In this document: positions 16,988 through 26,129 of the stretch, piece after piece
Position numbering within the stretch: the stretch's first letter is position 1
How the letters are laid out: each line of letters starts with the position of its first letter
Assembly (NCBI GenBank): GCA_023411215.1
Contig: JAEYOY010000077.1
Coordinates: 21,903-85,902 of the forward strand
Origin: Bacillota bacterium
Lineage (GTDB): Bacteria; Bacillota; Clostridia; Lachnospirales; Lachnospiraceae
Direction: 5' to 3'
Length of the DNA: 64,000 nt
Position numbers and translations under genes: made by a program
The notes under the pieces: generated by a model
What the model was told of the DNA's origin: nothing
The model's input: only the letters and a program-made list of their open reading frames with translations
Databases searched by the model: none

Positions 16988-17171
16988 AAATTTAGTATAG
17001 GTTGGATTAGGATGGAAAGCTAATAACATATATGCCTTGTGGCTAAGCGTATGACAAACGTGATAAAAGATTATTTAACTAATTTTAAGATATGTCATTA
17101 CATAATCTGCAAAGGAGAAGTGGTATACTGGTTGAAAGGTATCCCAGCTTTTCTATTGTGAGGAATATCCA

Positions 17172-17253
17172 CCACCAAGGGGATACCGGATATCCACGGC
17201 ATCACTATTGTCTACTCATGCCATGTTGAGTGCGTAATAATGATGACGAATAG
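17172..17253 (+). ncRNA. 82-nt structured motif, copy 2
   Basis: This is the second copy of the motif at 15699-15780. In this copy ACTCA (17214-17218) pairs with TGAGT around an 8-nt loop, and GGATA pairs with TATCC. In addition GGTATCCC at 17138-17145 is complementary to GGGATACC at 17180-17187, which would exclude the GGATA/TATCC hairpin: two alternative folds. A strong terminator lies 100 nt downstream and the chemotaxis gene follows. This arrangement (folded domain, alternative pairing, terminator, gene) is what a transcriptional riboswitch looks like; ligand and class are unknown. Confidence 0.5.
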
Positions 17254-17352
17254 CTTTTTCTTCCAGTCGGGTCCGAGAATTTGCTCAGATTTTTTTAAGC
17301 CAGTCCACCTCATAAGTGAGCTGACCAACTTAGATAGGTAAAACTTATTGGG

Positions 17353-17380
17353 CGTTGGATTAATCCAACGTTCTTTTTTA
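17353..17380 (+). terminator. Strong terminator downstream of motif copy 2
   Basis: CGTTGGAT-TA-ATCCAACG is a perfect 8-bp stem followed by TTCTTTTTT. It ends the RNA that contains motif copy 2, or works as its on/off switch ahead of the chemotaxis gene at 17624. Confidence 0.85.
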
Positions 17381-17462
17381 TTTATGATAAAAACTTCAAA
17401 AAATCATATATATTAATTACCAAATGATGTATTATGTGTTATAATATGTATATCTTTGTTTA

Positions 17463-17569
17463 ATAATCTTTGATTATTAATCTTTGTTTCTTAATCCTTG
17501 TTTATTAATGCTTGTTTCTTAATCCTTGTTTCTTAATCCTTGTTTTTTGATCTTTGTTTTTTGATCCTT
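17463..17569 (+). repeat. 14-bp tandem repeat array
   Basis: About seven and a half units of 14 bases with consensus TTAATCCTTGTTTC run from 17463 to 17569; the best copies start at 17477, 17491, 17505, 17519 and 17533. The array lies between a terminator and the chemotaxis gene (55 bases before its ATG). Copy number could vary by slippage, or the units could be binding sites. Confidence 0.85.
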
Positions 17570-17623
17570 ATAAAAGTATCACATAAGAAAAAATTACAAT
17601 ATACCATATCGGAGGATGAAATT

Positions 17624-19156
17624 ATGGCCATTAACTCAAGTACTCGTGAAATGATTGACAAAGAGGCAAAAAAGTATTTTTTATGGGTTGTTACTGGAGT
17701 ATCCACTGCTATGGTTCTTGCTGCTTTTGGCACAATTATTGCTGGTATTGCTAGTGAATACATGACATTAGGAATGCTTGGCGCAACATTAGCAGGAATT
17801 GTGCTGAATGCATTACTTGTAAAGTGGTTGAGTGTAAAATATGCAGACAGGGCATGGACCAAATGGCTCATGATACTGGCCCTGACCATACTGCTAGTTC
17901 TGATGCGTCTGACAACGGTAGATGCACCGGAGACTCATACATTAGGATATTTCATGATTGCAGTTTCAATACTATTCTTCGATACTAAGGTAATATGGTA
18001 TTCATTTATCGCTTCTGTTGGAATTGATATTGCTATGTGGAATATTTACACGATAGAGATGGAGGCTTTTGTTAAATTCCCAAGAGATGTAGTGATCAGA
18101 TACTGCTGTTATTTTTGGTTAGCTCTAGCTGCCATTTTTATTGTAAAAGCCTTCAATAGACTGTTCGCACTTGCGACAAAAGGTGAAGATGAAGTGAAAT
18201 CAATGGTATCTCAGCTACAGAATATACTTGACAGGGTACGGAATCTATCGACGGATTTATTCAGTAATACGGTCGCGCTGAAAGATACCGCTAATAATAA
18301 CACGGACAGCTTTAAAGCGATTCATATACAGGCGGTATCCCTTCATGAAATTTCACAGAACCAATCGGATCATATGGAAAAGAATGTAAGTGTGCTGGAT
18401 GAGATTGGAATGGCAATACGCAATGTTGCAGAAAATACAATTAGTATAAGAAATAGAATATCTGAGTTTTTAAATGCTATAGATATGGGAAACAAGGCGA
18501 TTGAAAGTCAGGAGTGCTGCCTTGAAAGCTCTGAAAAAACCAATCAGGAAATTATGATGGCTGTTAATGAACTAGAGGATAATTCTCAGAAAATCTCTTC
18601 GATTGTAGATACAATCATGAATATTGCAAAACAGACGAACCTGCTGGCTTTGAACGCTGCCATTGAAGCAGCCAGAGCCGGTGAGCATGGCAAGGGCTTT
18701 GCTATAGTGGCAGAAGAGGTCCGAAAGCTAGCTGATGAAACAAAAGTGGCTGTAACCACGATCAACTTATTGGTAAGTTCTAATAAACTGAGTACAGAAA
18801 ACACTGTGGAGAAAATCAGCCAGTCAACAGCAGCACTTGTAGGACAACGTAAGGCGATGGATGTCACTCGTGACACCTTCAGTAGCATACAGACAGAATC
18901 AATAGAGATCAGTAATGCTGTTCAGGAAATTTCAGCATGTGTAGAAGAGCTACTTGCATCATCGGAAGAATCGAGTACTTTGGTAGGGATGGTAGCGAAG
19001 CTCTCTGATAATGCATCCGACTGTACAGATGAAATTATGACTGAAATTGAAATGTACGATGCAATGCTTATTAGACTGGAGGAGCAAATATCCCAGTTTG
19101 GCAAGCTCGCACAAGCGTTGCAGACAGAAGCAAATCAAACCACTAGTAAATGTTAA
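17624..19156 (+). CDS. Methyl-accepting chemotaxis protein
   Basis: The 510-residue protein starts at the ATG after GGAGGATG; an upstream in-frame ATG lacks an RBS. The first 180 residues form about six hydrophobic helices (WVVTGVSTAMVLAAFGTII, WLMILALTILLVLM and YCCYFWLALAAIFIVKAF among them) without a large extracellular ligand domain. No clear HAMP is seen. The C-terminal half is a coiled-coil signalling domain with the conserved hairpin tip QTNLLALNAAIEAARAGEHG and GFAIVAEEVRKLADE. It should signal to CheA/CheW. A membrane-embedded input suggests it senses a membrane or energy-related cue. Expression may depend on the upstream structured RNA and the 14-bp repeats. Confidence 0.88.
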   Translation: MAINSSTREMIDKEAKKYFLWVVTGVSTAMVLAAFGTIIAGIASEYMTLGMLGATLAGIVLNALLVKWLSVKYADRAWTKWLMILALTILLVLMRLTTVDAPETHTLGYFMIAVSILFFDTKVIWYSFIASVGIDIAMWNIYTIEMEAFVKFPRDVVIRYCCYFWLALAAIFIVKAFNRLFALATKGEDEVKSMVSQLQNILDRVRNLSTDLFSNTVALKDTANNNTDSFKAIHIQAVSLHEISQNQSDHMEKNVSVLDEIGMAIRNVAENTISIRNRISEFLNAIDMGNKAIESQECCLESSEKTNQEIMMAVNELEDNSQKISSIVDTIMNIAKQTNLLALNAAIEAARAGEHGKGFAIVAEEVRKLADETKVAVTTINLLVSSNKLSTENTVEKISQSTAALVGQRKAMDVTRDTFSSIQTESIEISNAVQEISACVEELLASSEESSTLVGMVAKLSDNASDCTDEIMTEIEMYDAMLIRLEEQISQFGKLAQALQTEANQTTSKC

Positions 19157-19342
19157 TGTTGCTCACGGATTGACATCAATGCAATGATCTTGAGCCATGT
19201 TGAACCGGATTTTAACATTATAGAAGAAATGTCCTGTGCTTTTAGAATGAATAGTTTAATAAAACACTTATAAATATTTATGTATCTGATTTTGTGAGAT
19301 AGTAAAATGGAGATAAAATGTAATAAACACTAGGCTTACGAG

Positions 19343-19371
19343 TTGACACTTTTGATGAAATATTGTAATAT
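19343..19371 (+). promoter_or_regulatory. Sigma-A promoter of ABC operon
   Basis: TTGACA (19343-19348) and TAATAT (19366-19371) are separated by exactly 17 bases. Transcription from here would make a leader of roughly 220 nt before the binding-protein gene, ending in the terminator at 19518-19570. Confidence 0.75.
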
Positions 19372-19517
19372 ACACAAAGAACATGTTATGAAGACATGAG
19401 GTTAGGCAAGGAGCCTTTTATAAAATATATAACACTTTCATCTATTTGTGTTAGTTTTTATTCTTATAGTTAAGTAAGATTAACAGTCAATACTATAATT
19501 GGATTTGTAAAAGGATA

Positions 19518-19570
19518 CCAAGAAGGTATGAATTTATGCAGAAGCATAATCATGATTTCTTGGTTTTTTT
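19518..19570 (+). terminator. Attenuator-like terminator before ABC operon
   Basis: CCAAGAA (19518-19524) pairs with TTCTTGG (19557-19563), followed by seven T. The inside holds a perfect hairpin TTATGC-AGAA-GCATAA. It sits downstream of a strong promoter and 34 bases before the first gene, so it would stop transcription unless the leader folds otherwise: an attenuator. Confidence 0.65.
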
Positions 19571-19603
19571 ATGTTTAAAATACAATGTGAGATGGAGAAG
19601 AAA

Positions 19604-21208
19604 ATGAATCTAGGAAAAGTTACAGCATTATTACTTGTCTGTGCAATGACTGTCACAGCTTTTACAGCATGCGGAGGAGGCCAAAAAGTATCGGCAAGGG
19701 AAGAAAGAATTAAAAACAGCGAAATCATCGTGGCGATAGGTTCAGAACCTGAAACGGGTTTCGATTCTACTACAGGTGGACATGGTTCAATTACAAAGGT
19801 TCTTTTTTCAACGCTATTTAAAAGAGATAAGAAATTAGGCTGGGAAAATGATTTAGCTACAGGCTATAAAGTGTCAGATGATAAGCTGACATGGACTGTT
19901 AATATAAGAGATGCTATATTTACAGATGGAACTTCTGTAAAAGCCGAGGATGTAGTTTATACTTATGAAACTGCGAAAAAAGCAGGAGCCGATATTGATT
20001 TGACTATGATTGACAGCATAAAGGAAGTTGATGATAAGACTGTTGAATTCAAGTTAACAAGACCGTATTCACCTTTTCTTGAAAGACTTGCCTACCTTGG
20101 AATAGTACCAAAGCATGCTCATAATGATAGCTTTAAGGACAATCCTATTGGTTCGGGCCCATACAAGTTTGTTCAGTGGGATAAAGGGCAGCAGGTTATT
20201 GTTGAAGCAAATGATAAATATTACGGAGAAGCTCCTAAAATCAAAAAGCTTACAATGGTGTTCTTGGATACTGATGCAGCTTTTGCAGCAGTTAAGAATG
20301 GGGATGTGGATGCAGCACAAATAAATGGTACATTGGCTTCCCAAAAAGTAGAGGGCACTAATGTAATAGATATACCAAGCATTGAGTGCTATGGAGTTAG
20401 TTTTCCAATGATACCGAACGAAGGAAAGAAAGCACAAGACGGTGCTGTAATGGGCAATAACGTAACATGTGATGTAGCGATCAGAAAGGCCTTGAATACT
20501 GCAGTAGACAGGGAGAAAATTGTCAAGGGTGTGTTAAACGGTTATGGCACCGTTTCCACAACAGGACTTGAAAAGATGCCGTGGTTAAATGAGGATACTG
20601 AGTTAGCAGCTAACGAATATGCCAATGTTGATGCCGCAAAAAAAATACTGGCAGAAGGCGGCTGGTCTGACACAGATCAGGATGGTATAGTAGAGAAAAA
20701 AGGAAATAAAGCAGCGTTTGATTTACTTTATACCGATGGTGTTTACAGGCAGGAAATGGCCCTTGAATTTGTTAATGTTGCAAAAGAAATAGGAATTGAA
20801 GTCACTTTAATAAAGACAACATGGGATACTATATTGCCTGATATTCATCAACAAGCGGTATTATATGGATTCGGCTCGGGTGATCCATCAGAATTGTATA
20901 ATCTCTATTATGGTGGAATTGCCGGAGGTTCTGTAGCTTGGGATAATTCAGGTTGCTATAACAATGAAGAAGTGAATGAAAACGTAGACAAGGCACTTGC
21001 GGCTACAGATGAAGCTGAAGCAATTACTTACTGGAAGGCACTTCAGAAGAATGCTTCCGCTAAGGGGGATGCACCTTATTGCTGGCTTGTAAATGCAAAC
21101 CATGTTTACCTTGCTGCTAATGGTTTTACCTTTGGAAATCCAACAATACAGCCTCATGGTGGAAGAATATTTGACAATGTAACTGAGTGGTCCTGGCAAC
21201 AAAATTAA
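19604..21208 (+). CDS. ABC substrate-binding lipoprotein, family 5
   Basis: The 534-residue protein starts at the ATG after GGAGAAGAAA. It has a lipoprotein signal peptide (LLLVCAMTVTAFTAC, modified Cys23), then an extracellular binding domain of the DppA/OppA/NikA family: LTWTVNIRDAIFTDGTSVKA, IGSGPYKFVQWDKGQQ and a late DAAKKILAEGGW segment. It captures peptides, nickel or metallophore complexes for the permeases encoded next. Ligand cannot be fixed by eye; a tryptophan/tyrosine-rich C-terminal part and the following short ATPases are compatible with a metal-chelate system. First gene of a six-gene operon controlled by an attenuator-like leader. Confidence 0.85.
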   Translation: MNLGKVTALLLVCAMTVTAFTACGGGQKVSAREERIKNSEIIVAIGSEPETGFDSTTGGHGSITKVLFSTLFKRDKKLGWENDLATGYKVSDDKLTWTVNIRDAIFTDGTSVKAEDVVYTYETAKKAGADIDLTMIDSIKEVDDKTVEFKLTRPYSPFLERLAYLGIVPKHAHNDSFKDNPIGSGPYKFVQWDKGQQVIVEANDKYYGEAPKIKKLTMVFLDTDAAFAAVKNGDVDAAQINGTLASQKVEGTNVIDIPSIECYGVSFPMIPNEGKKAQDGAVMGNNVTCDVAIRKALNTAVDREKIVKGVLNGYGTVSTTGLEKMPWLNEDTELAANEYANVDAAKKILAEGGWSDTDQDGIVEKKGNKAAFDLLYTDGVYRQEMALEFVNVAKEIGIEVTLIKTTWDTILPDIHQQAVLYGFGSGDPSELYNLYYGGIAGGSVAWDNSGCYNNEEVNENVDKALAATDEAEAITYWKALQKNASAKGDAPYCWLVNANHVYLAANGFTFGNPTIQPHGGRIFDNVTEWSWQQN

Positions 21209-21237
21209 CTTGGGGTCTTGGACAAAGGAGGAATAAA

Positions 21238-22230
21238 GTGGAAAAGAGTAATAGCTTAGGATGGTTCCTGATAAGAAAGGTTATAAAATTCATTACACTT
21301 TTAGTAGCGGTGTGTCTGGTTACCTTTGTCCTTTTAGAATTATCTCCGATCGATCCGGTTACTGCTTATGTTGGTGCAAGTACCAAAGTAGGGGCGGAGC
21401 AAAGAGCCTTGATAGCAGAACATTGGGGGTTGAACAAGCCCCCTGTTGAACGCTTCATGGCATGGTTTACGTCAATACTTCAAGGGGATTGGGGAACATC
21501 TATGATCTATAGACGCCCGGTTCTTGAGGTGATAGGAGAAAAGTTTTTGTCATCACTCGGTCTCATGAGCATAGCATGGATTTTATCAGGGGTTGTAGGT
21601 TTTGTTCTTGGAATAATATCGGGTTCAAATGAAGGAAAAGCAATTGATAAGGTGATACATACCTATTGCTATATATTAATTTCAACACCAACATTCTGGT
21701 TAGGCATATTGTTTGTTATGGTATTTGCGGTTTCACTGGGATGGTTTCCTGTAGCACTAAGCGTTCCAATAGGAACTGTTGCAAAGGATGTCGGCTTTGC
21801 TGATAAAATCAGCCATGTTATCCTGCCTGCTCTTACACTCAGCTTGATAGGAATATCAAATATATGCATGCATACGAGGCAGAAGGTCATAGAAATACTT
21901 ACAACAGATTATGTATTATTTGCAAAAGCACGTGGTGAGAACAAAAAAAGTATTATATTCAATCACGTAATAAAAAATGTTTCACTGCCTGCAATAACCC
22001 TTCAATTCTTATCTTTTAGTGAATTGTTCGGCGGAGCAATCTTCGTGGAGCAAGTATTCTCGTATCCCGGACTTGGACGGGCTGTGGTTCAAGCTGGACT
22101 GAAGGGTGATTTGCCATTACTCATGGGGATTGTTATAATCAGCCTGATTTTTGTTTATACAGGCAATACAGCAGCAGATTTATTATATAGAGTAATAGAT
22201 CCGAGAATCAGGGGGGCGAAGAGAGTTTAA
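21238..22230 (+). CDS. Peptide/nickel-type ABC permease (DppB/NikB-like)
   Basis: The 330-residue membrane protein starts with GTG after AAAGGAGG. Six hydrophobic helices are visible, including FITLLVAVCLVTFVLLELSP at the N-terminus with the family pattern SPIDP, and a permease loop ending ARGENKKSIIFNHVIKNV (EAA motif that contacts the ATPase). It forms the translocation channel with the next protein. Its stop codon overlaps the next start by one base. Confidence 0.88.
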   Translation: MEKSNSLGWFLIRKVIKFITLLVAVCLVTFVLLELSPIDPVTAYVGASTKVGAEQRALIAEHWGLNKPPVERFMAWFTSILQGDWGTSMIYRRPVLEVIGEKFLSSLGLMSIAWILSGVVGFVLGIISGSNEGKAIDKVIHTYCYILISTPTFWLGILFVMVFAVSLGWFPVALSVPIGTVAKDVGFADKISHVILPALTLSLIGISNICMHTRQKVIEILTTDYVLFAKARGENKKSIIFNHVIKNVSLPAITLQFLSFSELFGGAIFVEQVFSYPGLGRAVVQAGLKGDLPLLMGIVIISLIFVYTGNTAADLLYRVIDPRIRGAKRV

Positions 22231-23096
22231 TGGAAAGAACAGATAAACTACAAATTACTGGTAAGCCGAGCTGGTTTAGATTTGGAGTAAGAGAACGGAT
22301 TATTACATCTACTGCTGCCTTTGGAATATCCTTCCTAGCAGTGTTAATTGCAGGAAGTCTGATAAATCCAGACTCATTAAGAGTAAATTTAGAAAACATA
22401 TTTGCTCTTCCAAATTTGGAGCATCCCTTCGGTACTGACTGGGTAGGCAGAGATATGCTGCTTAGAACAGTAAAGGGACTCAGCCTGAGTATGAGAATCG
22501 GTATGTTGTGTTCTCTGAGCAGCGGACTGATTGCTTTGATTCTTGGGGTAGCAGGGCCAATGCTTGGAGGAAAGATAGATTTTATAATTTCATGGCTGAT
22601 AGACTTAACATTATCAGTACCGCATACTTTGGTTATAGTATTGATTTCAATAGCTGTCGGTGGCGGTCTGAAAGGTATTGTAATAGGAGTTACCCTTACT
22701 CACTGGACTTCCCTGACCCGTGTAATCAGAGCTGAAGTAATGCAAATAAGGGAACTGGAATATACAAGGATTTCAAGGCAATTCGGTAAGGGTAGTTTTT
22801 ATATAGCCAAGGAACATATTTTGCCACATGTGATCCCTCAGCTTGTAGTTGGAATTGTTTTAGTGTTTCCACACGCAATTTTGCATGAAGCATCAGTAAC
22901 CTTCTTGGGTTTCGGATTACCTCCACATGAACCGGCAATAGGTGTTATACTATCAGAATCAATGAAATATCTGACAAGTGGTAAATGGTGGTTGGCATTC
23001 TTTCCTGGCTTAAGTCTAGTTTTGATATCTATGATGGTAGACTGCATCGGTAAGAATATGGAAAAGCTGATAAATCCGAAGACAGCGTACAAGTAG
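22230..23096 (+). CDS. Peptide/nickel-type ABC permease (DppC/NikC-like)
   Basis: The 288-residue protein has five or six transmembrane helices and the family markers HPFGTDWVGRDMLLRTVKG after the first periplasmic loop and YTRISRQFGKGSFYIAKEHI as the EAA coupling loop. The conserved HEASVTFLGFGLPPHEPAIG segment is present near the C-terminus. It pairs with the preceding permease. Translation is coupled through a one-base stop/start overlap. Confidence 0.88.
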   Translation: MERTDKLQITGKPSWFRFGVRERIITSTAAFGISFLAVLIAGSLINPDSLRVNLENIFALPNLEHPFGTDWVGRDMLLRTVKGLSLSMRIGMLCSLSSGLIALILGVAGPMLGGKIDFIISWLIDLTLSVPHTLVIVLISIAVGGGLKGIVIGVTLTHWTSLTRVIRAEVMQIRELEYTRISRQFGKGSFYIAKEHILPHVIPQLVVGIVLVFPHAILHEASVTFLGFGLPPHEPAIGVILSESMKYLTSGKWWLAFFPGLSLVLISMMVDCIGKNMEKLINPKTAYK

Positions 23097-23106
23097 GAGA
23101 ATGAAA

Positions 23107-24042
23107 ATGGACCAAAAACCGATTTTACAGGTAAGCAATTTAGGAGTGTCTTTCTCACAATACACGAAGGGACTTCGAAGACAAAACTTAAAGGTAATAA
23201 CGAATTTGGATATAGAATTGTATGAAGGTAAAATATTAGCGGTAGTGGGTTCAAGCGGCTCAGGAAAAAGCCTGTTAGCTCATGCCATACTTGATATTTT
23301 ACCGGACAATGCTGTTGCAGAAGGTGAAATAACCTATAAAGGTGATGTTCTGACTAAAAAAGATCAGGAAAGGTTAAGGGGAAAAGAAATAGTTTTGATA
23401 CCTCAATCTGTAAACTATTTGGACCCATTGCAGCAGGTTGGAAAGCAGGTAGGAATCTCTGTAACAGATAAGAAAAAGAAAGATAGTATTGTTTCGAATT
23501 TATTTAGTAAATATGGACTTGGAAAAAAAGTGGAAAGCTATTATCCCTTTCAATTGTCGGGAGGTATGGCCAGAAAAGTGCTGCTGTCCACGGCATTGGC
23601 CTCGGATGCAAAAGTAATTATTGCTGATGAACCTACTCCGGGCTTGGACGAAAAAGCCTTAAACGAAGTGCTGAGGGATTTCAGAGAGTTTGCTGATAAT
23701 GGCTGTGCAATACTTATGATAACGCATGATATACAGGCAGCTCTTAAAATTGCAGACAACATTGCAATCTTTTATGCAGGAACAACACTTGAAGTAGCTA
23801 ATGTATCTGATTTTAACGGACAGGGAGAAAGGCTGAGACACCCTTATACAAAAGCACTGAACAGAGCCTTGCCCAGTAATGAGTTCGTTCCTTTAACAGG
23901 AGCTCAACCCTTGCCGACTGAGCTTCCGAAAGGGTGCTTATTCTGTGACAGATGCCAACAAAGAACCACAAGATGCTGGGACGAAAGACCGGAATTCCAG
24001 GAAATCCGTGGTGGAAAGGTAAGATGCTTGTATGCGACTTAA
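23107..24042 (+). CDS. ABC transporter ATPase (DppD/NikD-like)
   Basis: The 311-residue ATPase starts at the second ATG, eight bases after AGGAG. It has Walker A GSSGSGKS, the signature QLSGGMARKVLL, Walker B VIIADEPTPGLDE and the H-loop ITHD. The C-terminal extension with four cysteines (GCLFCDRCQQRTTRCW) is the oligopeptide/nickel family tail. It energises uptake together with the ATPase encoded next. Its end overlaps that gene by 11 bases. Confidence 0.88.
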   Translation: MDQKPILQVSNLGVSFSQYTKGLRRQNLKVITNLDIELYEGKILAVVGSSGSGKSLLAHAILDILPDNAVAEGEITYKGDVLTKKDQERLRGKEIVLIPQSVNYLDPLQQVGKQVGISVTDKKKKDSIVSNLFSKYGLGKKVESYYPFQLSGGMARKVLLSTALASDAKVIIADEPTPGLDEKALNEVLRDFREFADNGCAILMITHDIQAALKIADNIAIFYAGTTLEVANVSDFNGQGERLRHPYTKALNRALPSNEFVPLTGAQPLPTELPKGCLFCDRCQQRTTRCWDERPEFQEIRGGKVRCLYAT

Positions 24043-24649
24043 AGCAGAGAAAATAAACTTTAAATATACCAAGGAAAGATATATCCTGAAGGATGTTGAT
24101 TTTTCTGTTGAAAGTGGTGAAATTGTCGGTCTTGTGGCACCGAGTGGTTATGGGAAAACTACTCTTGCCAAGATTCTGGCAGGATACGAAAGGCCTAAAA
24201 GCGGGAAGGTCGTGCTGGAAGGCTGCCAGTATAAAAAAAGGGATTATAATCCGGTACAGTTAATATTCCAACATCCTGAAAAAGCGGTAAACCCATTATG
24301 GAAAATGAGAAAAATCATTAGTGAGTCCGGAGAGCCTTCCCAAGAATTAATGGATGCTATGGGCATAAAAGAAGGATGGCTGAATAGGTGGCCCACCGAA
24401 TTATCCGGCGGAGAACTGCAAAGGTTTTGTGTACTTCGTGTATTGAATGAAAAGACAAAATTCATAATTGCGGATGAAATGACTACAATGCTGGATGCAA
24501 TTACACAGGCACAGATTTGGAATATCGTGATTAATTATGCCAGAGAAAATAATATTGGTGTAGTTGTCATAAGCCACGAACGAGCTTTAGTTGACAAGAT
24601 TTGTGACAGAGTAATTGAACTGGATAAGAATATTGGAGGTAAAGTATGA
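24032..24649 (+). CDS. Short ABC transporter ATPase (DppF/NikE-like)
   Basis: The 205-residue protein has Walker A APSGYGKTT, signature LSGGELQRFCVLR, Walker B FIIADEMTTMLDA and H-loop VISHE. It lacks the C-terminal oligopeptide tail of its partner and is short for the family (most are 250-330 residues), as seen in nickel and metallophore uptake systems. The usual ADEPT after Walker B reads ADEMT here, though the catalytic glutamate is kept. The stop overlaps the next ATG by four bases. Confidence 0.85.
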   Translation: MRLKAEKINFKYTKERYILKDVDFSVESGEIVGLVAPSGYGKTTLAKILAGYERPKSGKVVLEGCQYKKRDYNPVQLIFQHPEKAVNPLWKMRKIISESGEPSQELMDAMGIKEGWLNRWPTELSGGELQRFCVLRVLNEKTKFIIADEMTTMLDAITQAQIWNIVINYARENNIGVVVISHERALVDKICDRVIELDKNIGGKV

Positions 24650-25983
24650 AGGTTCTAGTTCTGAATGGAAGTCCTAAGAGTGTTTATAGTATTACATTAC
24701 AAACTTCATTGTATTTAGAAAATAAGTTTCCAGAGCATAAATTTCAGTTTCTTCATGTTGGTCATAACATCAAATCCATTGAAAAGGACTTTTCAACTGT
24801 GGCTGATGCAATAACAGGTGCGGAGCTGATTGTTTTTTCTTATCCTGTTTATACCTTTATTGCACCTAGTCAGTTGCATCGGTTTATAGAGCTTTTAAAA
24901 GCATCCGGACTTAATGTATCAGGAAAATTTGTTACTCAGATTACTACTTCAAAGCATTTTTATGATGTGACTGCACATAAGTATATTCAGGAGAACTGTC
25001 AGGATCTTGGCATGAAATATTTGAAGGGACTGTCTGCAGATATGGATGATCTCTTGACTGAAAATGGACGAAATACGGCGAAAGAGTTTTTTGAATATGT
25101 ATGCTGGAGCGTGGAGCATGATGTATATGAAACTATTCCAAAGTATACTATGGCTTCTACCCATCGTCCGGTTAGTACGGTTACTTCCAGTAAGGATGAA
25201 AAGAGCAGAGATGTAGTTATCGTTACGGATTGTGCTAAGGACGATAAGCAGCTCAACGATATGATTAACCGATTTAGAGCAGTTCTTAAGTATAAGAGTC
25301 GTATTGTTAATCTTATCGAATATCCTTTTCGTGGTGGATGTATAGGCTGCTTTAATTGTGCACCTACAGGAAAATGTATTTATAAGGATGGCTTTGATGA
25401 TTTCCTACGTAACAACATTCAGACCGCAGATGCTATAATATATGCCTTTTCCATTAAGGATCATTCCATGGGCTCCGTTTTTAAAATGTATGATGACAGG
25501 CAGTTCTGTAATGGTCATAGAACCGTGACTATGGGAATGCCTACAGGGTACTTAATTAGTGGAAATTATTCATCAGAGGCTAATCTGCAGATGATTATTG
25601 AAGGTCGAAGTGAGGTTGGAGGAAATTTTCTCGCAGGAGTTGCTTGTGATGAAATAAACCCGGATGCAGAAATAGACAGACTTGCTGAAAGGCTTGATTA
25701 TGCAATCAGTCATAAGTATATCCAGCCTAAGAATTTCTATGGTGTTGGCGGAATGATAATTTTCAGGGATCTAATTTGGCTCATGCGAGGTATGATGAAA
25801 GCGGATCATCGATTCTACAAAGAACATGGACTATATGACTTTCCTCAAAAGAAAAAAGGAACAGTATTAAAAATGTATCTTGTAGGTGCCCTCATATCCT
25901 CTCCAAAGCTGAAAGCAAAAATAGGAAACAAAATGAATGAAGGTATGATTGCGCCGTATAAGAAGGTCTTGAACAGCAATTAA
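24646..25983 (+). CDS. Two-domain flavodoxin-like NAD(P)H oxidoreductase
   Basis: The 445-residue soluble protein appears to be a fusion of two flavodoxin-like halves. The first (1-170) starts MKVLVLNGSPKSVYSI, a typical FMN-phosphate loop, and has the FSYPVYTF segment. The second (about 185-400) has VVIVTDCAKDDKQLNDMI, then GGCIGCFNCAPTGKC with four cysteines, as in NADPH-dependent FMN reductases of iron-sulfur flavoprotein type. It is translationally coupled to the ABC transporter (ATGA overlap), so it probably acts on the imported compound, for example reducing a metal chelate or a quinone-like ligand. That substrate is inference. Confidence 0.75.
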   Translation: MKVLVLNGSPKSVYSITLQTSLYLENKFPEHKFQFLHVGHNIKSIEKDFSTVADAITGAELIVFSYPVYTFIAPSQLHRFIELLKASGLNVSGKFVTQITTSKHFYDVTAHKYIQENCQDLGMKYLKGLSADMDDLLTENGRNTAKEFFEYVCWSVEHDVYETIPKYTMASTHRPVSTVTSSKDEKSRDVVIVTDCAKDDKQLNDMINRFRAVLKYKSRIVNLIEYPFRGGCIGCFNCAPTGKCIYKDGFDDFLRNNIQTADAIIYAFSIKDHSMGSVFKMYDDRQFCNGHRTVTMGMPTGYLISGNYSSEANLQMIIEGRSEVGGNFLAGVACDEINPDAEIDRLAERLDYAISHKYIQPKNFYGVGGMIIFRDLIWLMRGMMKADHRFYKEHGLYDFPQKKKGTVLKMYLVGALISSPKLKAKIGNKMNEGMIAPYKKVLNSN

Positions 25984-26034
25984 GTATGGAAAGTGTGAAA
26001 ATGGTAAAGTAAAAAGCTTTTTGCCATAAATTGA

Positions 26035-26090
26035 AACTGGGAATGAGATAATGCCTGGCTAGATGCCAAAGTGTTATCTCATTCCCAGTT
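26035..26090. terminator. 17-bp perfect hairpin between convergent operons
   Basis: AACTGGGAATGAGATAA at 26035-26051 is mirrored exactly at 26074-26090. It lies between the end of the oxidoreductase gene and the end of the convergent kinase gene, so it probably stops transcription from both sides, although no long T run follows. Confidence 0.7.
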
Positions 26091-26129
26091 CTATACGTAA
26101 TATTTATAGAAAGCTTTAAGAGGTAGTCA

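Noticed and set aside
17172..17380. Cyclic-di-GMP riboswitch before the chemotaxis gene
   Set aside because: The conserved class I (GEMM) and class II sequences are absent, although the gene context would fit.
17463..17569. CRISPR array
   Set aside because: The repeats are directly adjacent 14-mers with no spacers and there are no cas genes.
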